The position numbers and the translations under genes were made by a program. The notes beneath the pieces are model-generated. The model had not been told where the DNA came from. It ran no database searches and worked only from the letters and a program-made list of their open reading frames with translations. A stretch of 5,159 nucleotides of DNA from Planctomycetaceae bacterium (GTDB lineage: Bacteria > Planctomycetota > Planctomycetia > Planctomycetales > Planctomycetaceae), in the NCBI GenBank assembly GCA_020426085.1, contig JAGQQP010000339.1, positions 1 to 5,159 of the forward strand. Direction: 5' to 3'. Positions 1-5,159 of this stretch are shown here, piece by piece (position 1 is the first letter of the stretch; every line of letters starts with the position of its first letter).

Positions 1-1
1 G

Positions 2-286
2 GAAGCGGGAGTGTCACCCGGAGTGATTGCCATGCGGTTTCATCGAGGACTGGCGCGAGGCACGGCGCAATTGTGCCGACAGTACTCTGACCTGCCGGTC
101 GTGCTGGGAGGGGGCGTCTTTCAGAACCGCTGCCTGGTCGAACTCCTGGTGGAAGAGCTGAAACTGAATGGTCAACCAGTGGGACTGCCAGGCAGGATTC
201 CTCCCAACGATGGCGGGCTGGCCGCCGGTCAACTGGCGGTTGCGATCGCCCGCTTCAGACAGGAAGGGGGCGACGCATGTGTTTAG
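2..286 (+). CDS. hypF: Carbamoyltransferase HypF, C-terminal fragment (5' end outside window)
   Basis: HypF uses carbamoyl phosphate and ATP to make carbamoyl-AMP and passes the carbamoyl group to the C-terminal cysteine of HypE. This is the first step of cyanide-ligand synthesis for the [NiFe]-hydrogenase iron, and it happens in the cytoplasm. Only the last 94 residues are here; the frame is open from base 2, so the gene begins upstream. The piece matches the end of the Kae1/TsaD-like domain. It has RFH near residue 12, the loop GGGVFQNR at 36-43, and PPNDGGLAAGQ at 67-77, whose Asp (residue 70) corresponds to a metal-binding position of the fold. The final codons overlap hypC by 10 nt, and the stretch coding for QEGG supplies hypC's ribosome binding site. 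The GTG at 11 is an internal valine, not a start. The acylphosphatase, zinc-finger and YrdC-like domains must lie upstream. The identification rests on motifs plus the hypC-hypD-hypE context and is firm. Confidence 0.95.
   Translation, partial: EAGVSPGVIAMRFHRGLARGTAQLCRQYSDLPVVLGGGVFQNRCLVELLVEELKLNGQPVGLPGRIPPNDGGLAAGQLAVAIARFRQEGGDACV
261..270 (+). promoter_or_regulatory. Ribosome binding site of hypC
   Basis: The purine run AGGAAGGGGG ends 6 nt before the ATG at 277. It lies inside the last codons of hypF, so hypC translation is probably coupled to hypF termination. It supports 277 as the hypC start. Confidence 0.7.
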
Positions 287-552
287 GAATTCCTGGTCAA
301 CTGGTGCGGTGGATCGAACGAGAGGGAGTTTTTTCGCAGGCGGAGATTGAATTCGATGGCGTGCGCCGTGTGGTGCATATGGCCTGTGTGACCGAGGCGG
401 AAGTGGGGGATTATATTCTGGTGCATGCAGGTATTGCGATCAACCGGATAGATGAGAGAGAGGCACAGCGGATTTTTGAGACGCTGGCTGAGTGGGGGGA
501 TGATGAGGGCTGGCATGGAACTCCGCCTGATGGGGGAGGGGACCGACCATGA
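277..552 (+). CDS. hypC: Hydrogenase maturation chaperone HypC (HypC/HybG/HupF family)
   Basis: Small cytoplasmic chaperone that pairs with HypD to hold the iron while CN and CO ligands are added, then brings the Fe(CN)2CO unit to the hydrogenase large-subunit precursor. The 91-residue product begins with the family signature MCLGIPG. Cys2, the essential iron- and HypD-contacting residue once Met1 is removed, is present. The second signature, GDYILVHAGIAI, spans residues 44-55 and contains the conserved His50. The middle (residues 8-40) fits the OB-like barrel of the family, and the length is normal (about 75-95 residues). The last 15 or so residues are Gly/Pro/Asp-rich and unconserved; their codons contain the hypD ribosome binding site. 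The start is fixed by the signature and by a good Shine-Dalgarno. It overlaps hypF by 10 nt, and its TGA overlaps the hypD ATG. HypC cannot easily be told from its paralogue HybG on sequence alone, but the operon position favours the general HypC role. Confidence 0.97.
   Translation: MCLGIPGQLVRWIEREGVFSQAEIEFDGVRRVVHMACVTEAEVGDYILVHAGIAINRIDEREAQRIFETLAEWGDDEGWHGTPPDGGGDRP
535..539 (+). promoter_or_regulatory. Ribosome binding site of hypD
   Basis: GGAGG sits 9 nt before the ATG at 549, within a longer G-rich run inside the hypC tail. Together with the ATGA stop/start overlap at 549-552 it indicates coupled translation of HypC and HypD, which work as a complex. Confidence 0.7.
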
Positions 553-1634
553 AGTACCTGGATGAATATCGAGATCCAGCTGCCGCAGTGCGGTTACTGG
601 ATGAAATTCGACGCGTCTCCACCCGCTGCTGGACCTTGATGGAAGTCTGTGGCGGGCAGACACACAGCCTGTTACGTCATGGGATTGCCGCTGAACTGGA
701 AGGGACCGTGGAATTGATTCACGGTCCCGGGTGTCCGGTCTGTGTCACCGATCAGGCAGATATTGATTTTGCCTGCCAGCTGGCAAAACGGTCTGACGTG
801 ATCGTGACCAGTTTCGGCGACATGCTGCGTGTGCCCGGCAGCCAAGGTTCTTTACTGGAGGCCCGGGCCAGAGGGGGGGAGGTGAAGATTGTTTATTCGC
901 CTCTGGATGCAGTAGAGCTGGCACGCCGACATCCTGAAAAACAGGTCGTGTTTTTCGCCGTCGGATTCGAGACGACGGCCCCCGCGACGGCACTGGCGGT
1001 GATGCAGGCTGCGCAGGATCAGCTGGCTAATTTCAGTCTGATTGTTTCGCATGTGCGCGTACAGCCTGCGATGGAGTCGCTGGTTGAGTCACCGGAACAC
1101 CGGGTACAGGCTTTTCTGGCAGCCGGTCATGTCTGCACGGTGATGGGATATGAATCCTATGATCAGTTCGTGGAACGCTATCAGCTGCCAGTTGTTGTGA
1201 CCGGATTCGAACCGCTCGATTTACTGGAGGGGATTCTGGCGTGTGTCAGACAGCTGGAAGCAGGTGAAACGCGGCTGGAAAACTGTTATTCCCGAGCCGT
1301 TCAATTGGCTGGAAATCAGTCCGCGCAGGATCTCGTGCAGGAGGTCTATCAGATAGCGGACTGTCGCTGGCGCGGATTTGGTTTCATTCCGTCCGGGGGG
1401 CTCTCACTGCAGGAGAAGTGGCAGCAGTTCGATGCACGCGTGCGATTTCCGGATTGTGGTTTGCCGGTCATTGCCAATTCTGAGTGTCGCAGTTATGAGG
1501 TGATGACCGGCCAGATCAAGCCGCCTGAGTGTCCCCGTTTTGGGAAGCAGTGCACACCTGAGACTCCTCTGGGAGCGCCCATGGTCTCTTCAGAAGGAGC
1601 CTGTGCTGCTTATTACCGTTATGCGGGTGTCTGA
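549..1634 (+). CDS. hypD: Hydrogenase maturation Fe-S protein HypD
   Basis: HypD is the cytoplasmic scaffold on which, together with HypC, the Fe(CN)2CO moiety of [NiFe]-hydrogenases is built. It takes the cyanide groups from HypE and carries a [4Fe-4S] cluster. The 361-residue product is full length for the family. Motifs in order are MEVCGGQTH at 31-39 (Cys34), HGPGCPVC at 58-65 (Cys62 and Cys65, the redox-active pair), TSFGDMLRVPG at 87-97, VGFETTAP at 138-145, SHVRVQPAM at 167-175 and GFEPLD at 219-224. The C-terminal Fe-S region has cysteines 313, 328, 335 and 352 and the ending EGACAAYY at 349-356. After Cys313 the sequence reads CRSYEV; as I remember the family, many members have a second cysteine here (CxCGEV), so this position is a Ser substitution to check. 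The ATG at 549 overlaps the hypC TGA. hypE follows after about 40 nt. No frameshift or truncation is seen. Confidence 0.97.
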   Translation: MKYLDEYRDPAAAVRLLDEIRRVSTRCWTLMEVCGGQTHSLLRHGIAAELEGTVELIHGPGCPVCVTDQADIDFACQLAKRSDVIVTSFGDMLRVPGSQGSLLEARARGGEVKIVYSPLDAVELARRHPEKQVVFFAVGFETTAPATALAVMQAAQDQLANFSLIVSHVRVQPAMESLVESPEHRVQAFLAAGHVCTVMGYESYDQFVERYQLPVVVTGFEPLDLLEGILACVRQLEAGETRLENCYSRAVQLAGNQSAQDLVQEVYQIADCRWRGFGFIPSGGLSLQEKWQQFDARVRFPDCGLPVIANSECRSYEVMTGQIKPPECPRFGKQCTPETPLGAPMVSSEGACAAYYRYAGV

Positions 1635-1664
1635 ACAAATAAGTCGATTGTTCAAAGTGAGTGT

Positions 1665-1668
1665 GGAG
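1665..1668 (+). promoter_or_regulatory. Likely ribosome binding site deciding the hypE start
   Basis: GGAG lies 4 nt before the ATG at 1673, which is short but workable. The earlier in-frame GTG at 1661 has only AGTGAG-like purines in front of it, and the later ATG at 1694 has no Shine-Dalgarno, so 1673 is preferred. The spacing is not ideal, hence moderate confidence. Confidence 0.45.
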
Positions 1669-1672
1669 CAGG

Positions 1673-2749
1673 ATGGAAAACCAGCAACAGAATATGACCG
1701 GCAGCTGGCAGCTGAATTGTCCTGTCTCGATTCCAGCCGAAACCGACTGCGTGACGCTGGCACACGGTGAGGGGGGGCGGCTGTCTCGAAAACTGATTCA
1801 GGAACGCATTATCTCTGCTCTGAAAAATGAATTTCTGGAAACTGCGGATGATGCAGCTCGACTGCCTCGCCTCGAGGGACCGCTGGCACTGACGACAGAC
1901 AGCTTTGTGGTTTCCCCCCTGTTTTTTCCGGGAGGAGATATTGGCAGCCTGGCGATTTATGGAACCGTTAACGATCTGGCTGTCAACGGAGCACGTCCGC
2001 TCTGGCTCACACTGTCGTTGATTCTGGAAGAGGGCTTTCCCCTGGTTGTTCTGGATCGCGTGTTGCTCAGCCTGGCAGAAGCAGCGCGGAGTACGGCGGT
2101 TAAGATTGTCGCCGGTGATACCAAGGTGGTTCCCCGGGGGGCCGCCGATGGTCTGTTTATCAATACTGCGGGAGCAGGCGAACTGATTGAACCCGTTCCG
2201 CCGGGACCTGCATTTCTGAAAGAAGGCGACGAACTCGTCGTCAGTGGTCCCATCGGACAGCATGGAATGGCTGTGCTCGCAGCGCGCGAACAGTTGCAGT
2301 TTGATCCTTTGCCTCAGAGCGACTGCGGTTCCCTGTTGAATAGTGTAACGCAGTTGCGGGAAAGAATCGGGGACCGGATCTGCTGTCTGCGGGATGCGAC
2401 CCGGGGGGGAGTGGCAGCAGTGCTGCAGGAATGGGCTGAGTCCAGCGGTTTGACGCTGAGTATCGATGAACGTGCTATTCCTGTCACATCCGGAGTGAGG
2501 GGGATGAGCGAATTGCTGGGACTGGATCCCCTGCATATTGCCAATGAGGGGACCATGCTGATTGCCGTCCGAGAAGGGGCCGGTCAGGAAGCTGTCTCTG
2601 TGTTGCAGTCGCTCTCCGAGACAGCGGATGCCCGGGTGATCGGTTCCGTCAAGACCCGGGGACTTGTGCCGGTGACGGTAAAACGGACACTGGGTCCCGA
2701 ACAGCCGCTCCATGATCCTCTGGGCAGTCCTTTGCCGCGCATCTGTTGA
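1673..2749 (+). CDS. hypE: Hydrogenase maturation protein HypE (carbamoyl dehydratase)
   Basis: HypE accepts a carbamoyl group from HypF on its C-terminal cysteine and uses ATP to dehydrate it to a thiocyanate, which is then given as cyanide to iron on HypC-HypD. It belongs to the PurM/SelD ATP-binding fold. With the ATG at 1673 it has 358 residues; a GTG at 1661 would add four. Motifs are LAHGEGGRL at 29-37, TTDSFVVSP at 74-82, GTVNDLAVNGARP at 97-109 (the PurM-like nucleotide and Mg region), AGDTKVV at 147-153 and DATRGGVAAVL at 241-251. The protein ends exactly in PRIC, so the acceptor cysteine is the last residue (Cys358), as required for activity. About 25 residues before the first conserved motif are unconserved, slightly longer than many homologues. 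It is the last gene of the hyp run, and 19 nt separate its stop from the converging CBS-protein gene. Leu TTA/CTA and Ser TCA codons appear absent, leaving a long spurious open frame on the opposite strand. Confidence 0.97.
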   Translation: MENQQQNMTGSWQLNCPVSIPAETDCVTLAHGEGGRLSRKLIQERIISALKNEFLETADDAARLPRLEGPLALTTDSFVVSPLFFPGGDIGSLAIYGTVNDLAVNGARPLWLTLSLILEEGFPLVVLDRVLLSLAEAARSTAVKIVAGDTKVVPRGAADGLFINTAGAGELIEPVPPGPAFLKEGDELVVSGPIGQHGMAVLAAREQLQFDPLPQSDCGSLLNSVTQLRERIGDRICCLRDATRGGVAAVLQEWAESSGLTLSIDERAIPVTSGVRGMSELLGLDPLHIANEGTMLIAVREGAGQEAVSVLQSLSETADARVIGSVKTRGLVPVTVKRTLGPEQPLHDPLGSPLPRIC

Positions 2750-2760
2750 GCTGTTTCTCG

Positions 2761-2796
2761 CTTCCGGTTTAACTGCGGTCAATTGTAAACCGGAGG
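2761..2796. terminator. Inverted repeat between converging operons, possible bidirectional terminator
   Basis: TCCGGTTTA at 2763-2771 is perfectly complementary to TAAACCGGA at 2786-2794. One G-U and one C-G pair extend the stem outward, and the loop is 14 nt. It starts just after the hypE stop and covers the stop and last seven codons of the CBS gene, so it would fold in transcripts from either side. Neither strand has a T-tract after the stem, so it is not a classical intrinsic terminator. It could be a weak barrier, a 3'-end stabiliser, or chance. Confidence 0.35.
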
Positions 2797-3275
2797 TTCA
2801 TGGGTTGTGAGGTATCGCGTAACTGTCGCTCGTGCTCCTGATTATGGAGTGAGTGATCATAGTATGTCTCCATCGCTGTCAGAATTTCGCGCCGACTGAC
2901 GATCCCCAGGAGAATTCCATTTTCGACAACAGGTAGATGTCGCAGGTGGTGGTTGATAAAAATGGAGACAATCGAGAACAGTTCCGTATCGGGGGTAATA
3001 CAGATGGGGTGTGAACTCATGATGGTTCGTACCGTCTGTGCCGGGCTGGGGTTGCCGAAGAAGATTTCATTTGACAGAGCATCCAGACAGTCCCGTTCGG
3101 AAACAAAGCCGATGAGAGTGTGTTTCTGATCCTGTTTATTGACTACAGGTGCATTCGAAATCTTGTGTTTCAAGAGAAAACGAATGACTTCTGTCAGCGT
3201 CATATCCTGGGTCACAGCTTCGACGTGCCGATTCATGAGATCCTCGGCGCATGGTATTTTCTGCTGGTCATTCAT
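2769..3275 (-). CDS. Two-CBS-domain protein, possible adenine-nucleotide sensor
   Basis: A 168-residue cytoplasmic protein made of a tandem CBS pair (Bateman module) with no attached catalytic or membrane domain. CBS1 covers roughly residues 9-70 (AEDLMNRHVEAVTQDMTL, then NAPVV at 41-45 and GFVSERD at 56-62). CBS2 covers roughly 81-137 (TVRTIMSSHP, RHLPVV at 112-117, GIVSRRE at 124-130). CBS modules commonly bind AMP, ATP or S-adenosylmethionine. The GxxSxxD ribose-contact motif is intact in CBS1 (Asp62), but CBS2 has Glu130 at that place, so the two sites may differ in affinity. A polar tail of about 30 residues, rich in His, Gln and Arg, follows with no recognisable domain. The start is supported by AGGAG 9 nt upstream. 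It lies 44 nt after the ATPase gamma gene on the same strand, so it is probably the last gene of that operon and may tie ATPase or related metabolism to energy charge; that role is inference. No specific gene name can be assigned. Confidence 0.9.
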   Translation of the reverse strand: MNDQQKIPCAEDLMNRHVEAVTQDMTLTEVIRFLLKHKISNAPVVNKQDQKHTLIGFVSERDCLDALSNEIFFGNPSPAQTVRTIMSSHPICITPDTELFSIVSIFINHHLRHLPVVENGILLGIVSRREILTAMETYYDHSLHNQEHERQLRDTSQPMNLRFTIDRS

Positions 3276-3284
3276 GGTTTTTAT

Positions 3285-3289
3285 CTCCT
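3285..3289 (-). promoter_or_regulatory. Ribosome binding site of the CBS-domain gene
   Basis: Read on the minus strand this is AGGAG, 9 nt before the ATG at 3275-3273. It is the clearest Shine-Dalgarno on the minus strand and fixes the start. It lies in the 44-nt gap after the gamma gene, so the CBS protein can be translated independently of gamma. Confidence 0.75.
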
Positions 3290-3319
3290 GTAAAATGGTT
3301 TGGTTTGATCTCAGTAAGT

Positions 3320-4207
3320 TTATTCAGCATCTTTCAAGGCTTCAAATCCGGTAACGACATCTAACAGTTCTTCGGTGATGGCCGTCTGTCTGCGTTGATT
3401 AAATTCTGCCTGTAGATTGATCAGGCGTTCTTTGATGTTTCGTTCTGCTGCCTGCATGGAAGCGATCCGGCTGGCATTTTCACCCGCCAGCGATTCCGCG
3501 CAGGCTCGAAACAGCGATACGAACAGGTACTGTTGAATCAACCTGGACAGTAAGGTTGTGCGATTCATGGTGTAGAGGGGGAGTGAGCGTGATGTGTTCT
3601 GGCTCTCCTGCTTGCGGTGAAACTTCGTCGGGTCAACAGGCAGTAGCTGCACAACATGCGGTTTATAAGTCGAAGCCGATTCGCGCTGGTTGTAAAAAAT
3701 ATAGATTTCACTCAAACGCCGCTGATGCCGCCACTGATCAATTTTAGCGAGCATTTCAGAGACCAGGGGGGCAATTCCCGTAGCAGAACCAGGCAGGTTG
3801 AAATCGAAATCAACGTCATGGCCCGAATCCAGTGTTTTCCCCAGCATTCGTGACCCAACGACCATCCAGACCTGATTTCTTGTCTGGAAACTGGAATCAG
3901 CGAAATAGTCTGCAGCATAGGAATCCAGCTGTTCGTTGAACTGCCCGCACATTCCCTGATCGGAGCCAAACAGAATCACGCCGATTGTGCCTGCACCAGC
4001 GCCATCTGGTAAATTCCAGCGAGGTTGCGTCCCGGAGAGTACCATTTCCAGTCCGCAGTAAACGGTATCCGAATAGTCTTCCAGGGAATCGACTGCCTGC
4101 TCGTACTGCCTGATACTGACGGCGGCCAGCGTTTTCATGGTGCGCACCACCGATTCCAGATCTCTGGTGCTTTCAATATTTCGTTTTAATGTTTCGAAAT
4201 CCTGCAT
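3320..4207 (-). CDS. atpG: F-type (probable N-ATPase) ATP synthase gamma subunit
   Basis: Gamma is the central rotor shaft of F1; its N- and C-terminal helices form a coiled coil inside the alpha3-beta3 ring and couple ion flow to ATP turnover. The product is 295 residues, normal for the family. The N-terminal helix has LESVVRTMKTLAAVSI at 17-32, where Met24 aligns with the conserved Met23 of the E. coli protein. The Rossmann-like middle has GSDQGMCGQFN at 81-91, the counterpart of TSDRGLCGGLN. The C-terminal helix has ASRIASMQAAERN at 245-257 and NQRRQTAITEELLDVV at 270-285, the most conserved family stretch. It follows the alpha gene after only 4 nt and has no clear Shine-Dalgarno, so reinitiation after alpha is likely. 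No beta gene follows; a CBS gene does. In the standard operon beta comes next, so the order points to the alternative N-ATPase type, in which alpha and gamma close the operon. Family assignment is firm; the N-ATPase subtype is inference from order. Confidence 0.95.
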   Translation of the reverse strand: MQDFETLKRNIESTRDLESVVRTMKTLAAVSIRQYEQAVDSLEDYSDTVYCGLEMVLSGTQPRWNLPDGAGAGTIGVILFGSDQGMCGQFNEQLDSYAADYFADSSFQTRNQVWMVVGSRMLGKTLDSGHDVDFDFNLPGSATGIAPLVSEMLAKIDQWRHQRRLSEIYIFYNQRESASTYKPHVVQLLPVDPTKFHRKQESQNTSRSLPLYTMNRTTLLSRLIQQYLFVSLFRACAESLAGENASRIASMQAAERNIKERLINLQAEFNQRRQTAITEELLDVVTGFEALKDAE

Positions 4208-4211
4208 CAGT

Positions 4212-5159
4212 TCAGTCGGTCTCAGAAGGTGGATTTTGGGATTGCTGAATTAATTCGGTGACGGTATTCAGAACCGATTTCTGCTCGGACTCTGTGATTG
4301 GTTGACCGGCGAGGATCTGTTCGCTCAATTCGGGAAAATCATTGTCGAGTATGCGCTGTACCGCTTCTTCCAGTTGATGAATTTGTGGTAAGTCGATTTT
4401 GTCAAACGCTCCTCCCGCCATGCCGATTAACACAGAGAGTTGCTCGGTCACGGACAGAGGTTGATATTGGGGCTGTTTAAAGATTTCACGCACACGCCTG
4501 CCACGCTCGAGAGTGGCGAGGGTTTCGGAATCGAGTCGACTGCTGAAACGGGAGAAGGCTTCCAACTCCTCAAATTGGCTGTAAGACAGCCTGAGATCGC
4601 CTGCGACGGTCCGGTAGGCGCGAAGTTGCGTTTTCCCGCCGACGCGGGAGACGGAGCGGCCTACATCGACAGCAGGGAGAATTCCTTTCTGAAACAGTTG
4701 CGGCGAAAGGTAGATCTGGCCGTCGGTGATCGAGATTAAATTCGTCGGAATATAGGCAGAGAGGTTCTGCGCTTCCGTCTCGGCGATCGGTAATGCGGTT
4801 AAGGAACCTCCTCCGAGCCGATCCGCTAAATGGGTGGAGCGTTCCAGCAATCTGGAATGCAGGTAGAAGATGTCGCCGGGGAATGCTTCGCGTCCCGGGG
4901 GTCGTCTCAGCAACAGCGATAATTCGCGGTAAGAGCGGGCGTGTGAGGTCAGGTCATCGTAGATCACGAGTACATCCTGTCCCCGGTCCATAAAATATTC
5001 TCCCAGGGTGGTCGCCGCATACGGGGCGACAAACTGCAGACCAGGGGGGGCGTCGCTCTCACCAACGACGACGGTTGTGTATTCCAATGCGCCTTGATTC
5101 CGCAGGTCATCAATCACTTTGGCGACTGCCGTATTCCGCTGTCCGATCGCGCAGTAGAT
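4212..5159 (-). CDS. atpA: F-type (probable N-ATPase) ATP synthase alpha subunit, C-terminal part (5' end outside window)
   Basis: Alpha is the regulatory, nucleotide-binding subunit of the F1 hexamer and gives the arginine finger to the catalytic site on beta. The last 315 residues are visible, and the frame stays open to the window edge. They begin at IYCAIGQR, the strand just after the Walker A loop, so roughly the first 190 residues, including GDRQTGKT, lie outside. Seen here are [12 protein letters not shown] at 63-74 (Walker B-type Asp), the invariant [26 protein letters not shown] at 82-107 (split as [13 protein letters not shown] and [13 protein letters not shown]), GSLTALPI at 118-125, [12 protein letters not shown] at 138-149 and SVSRVGG at 169-175, with the arginine finger at 172. 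The helical C-terminal domain ends the protein at normal length. The variant [14 protein letters not shown], where the E. coli protein has PAVNPGISVSRVGG, is of the kind I associate with alternative F-ATPases. The GTG at 5117 is an internal codon, not a start. The gamma gene follows after 4 nt. Confidence 0.96.
   Translation of the reverse strand: MYCAIGQRNTAVAKVIDDLRNQGALEYTTVVVGESDAPPGLQFVAPYAATTLGEYFMDRGQDVLVIYDDLTSHARSYRELSLLLRRPPGREAFPGDIFYLHSRLLERSTHLADRLGGGSLTALPIAETEAQNLSAYIPTNLISITDGQIYLSPQLFQKGILPAVDVGRSVSRVGGKTQLRAYRTVAGDLRLSYSQFEELEAFSRFSSRLDSETLATLERGRRVREIFKQPQYQPLSVTEQLSVLIGMAGGAFDKIDLPQIHQLEEAVQRILDNDFPELSEQILAGQPITESEQKSVLNTVTELIQQSQNPPSETD

Noticed and set aside
11..286. GTG at 11 as the start of a short independent gene
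   Set aside because: The frame is already open at base 2 and the residues before GTG continue the HypF match, so this is an internal valine in a gene cut by the window edge.
283..663. A 126-codon minus-strand open frame over hypC and the start of hypD
   Set aside because: It is a shadow of two clearly conserved genes, with no ribosome binding site or recognisable domain.
1635..1672. A promoter or small gene between hypD and hypE
   Set aside because: Only 38 nt with no promoter-like pair; it fits an ordinary intra-operon spacer with a ribosome binding site.
1652..2782. A 376-codon open frame on the minus strand across all of hypE
   Set aside because: Its codons are in register with hypE, so it stays open only because hypE avoids TTA, CTA and TCA. 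The translation is low-complexity and resembles no protein family, while hypE has full family motifs.
3276..3319. A separate promoter for the CBS gene in the 44-nt gap after gamma
   Set aside because: The gap is AT-rich but has no convincing -35/-10 pair at proper spacing, and most of it near the gene is the ribosome binding site.
4212..5117. GTG at 5117 as the start of a 301-residue alpha-like protein
   Set aside because: The frame continues to the window edge and codes for IYCAIGQ, a conserved alpha segment, so the gene simply extends outside the window.

Overview
The window holds the ends of two converging gene sets and is almost entirely coding. It looks like a chromosomal piece of a moderately GC-rich, Gram-negative-type bacterium. 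Protein flavour, frequent GGG/CGG codons, and an alternative F-type ATPase beside a NiFe-hydrogenase maturation operon would fit a planctomycete (for example Gimesia or a relative). That assignment is a judgement from memory, not a search result.

Left half, plus strand (2-2749): hypF (C-terminal 94 codons only), hypC, hypD and hypE, a tightly packed [NiFe]-hydrogenase maturation operon. hypF and hypC overlap by 10 nt, hypC and hypD overlap by ATGA, and hypE follows after a short gap. Together these proteins make and deliver the Fe(CN)2CO unit. HypF makes a carbamoyl adenylate and transfers the carbamoyl group to the C-terminal Cys of HypE. HypE dehydrates it to a thiocyanate. The HypC-HypD complex carries the iron on which the cyanide and CO ligands are assembled. 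The key residues I can check are present: HypC Cys2, HypD Cys34/62/65, and the HypE C-terminal PRIC. hypA, hypB and the hydrogenase itself are not in the window.

Right half, minus strand (5159-2769): the 3' end of an F1-ATPase alpha-subunit gene, then a gamma-subunit gene, then a small two-CBS-domain protein. In the usual bacterial operon gamma is followed by beta and epsilon. Here gamma is the last ATPase gene and a CBS protein follows. That matches the ...alpha-gamma end of the alternative 'N-ATPase' operon (atpDCQRBEFAG), probably an ion-pumping second F-ATPase. The CBS protein is 44 nt downstream of gamma with its own strong ribosome binding site, so it is probably co-transcribed and may sense adenine nucleotides.

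The two units converge at 2750-2768, where a 9-bp perfect inverted repeat overlaps the end of the CBS gene and may act as a shared, T-tract-less transcription barrier. No RNA genes, CRISPR arrays, insertion sequences or clear promoters were seen. Both operons must start outside the window.
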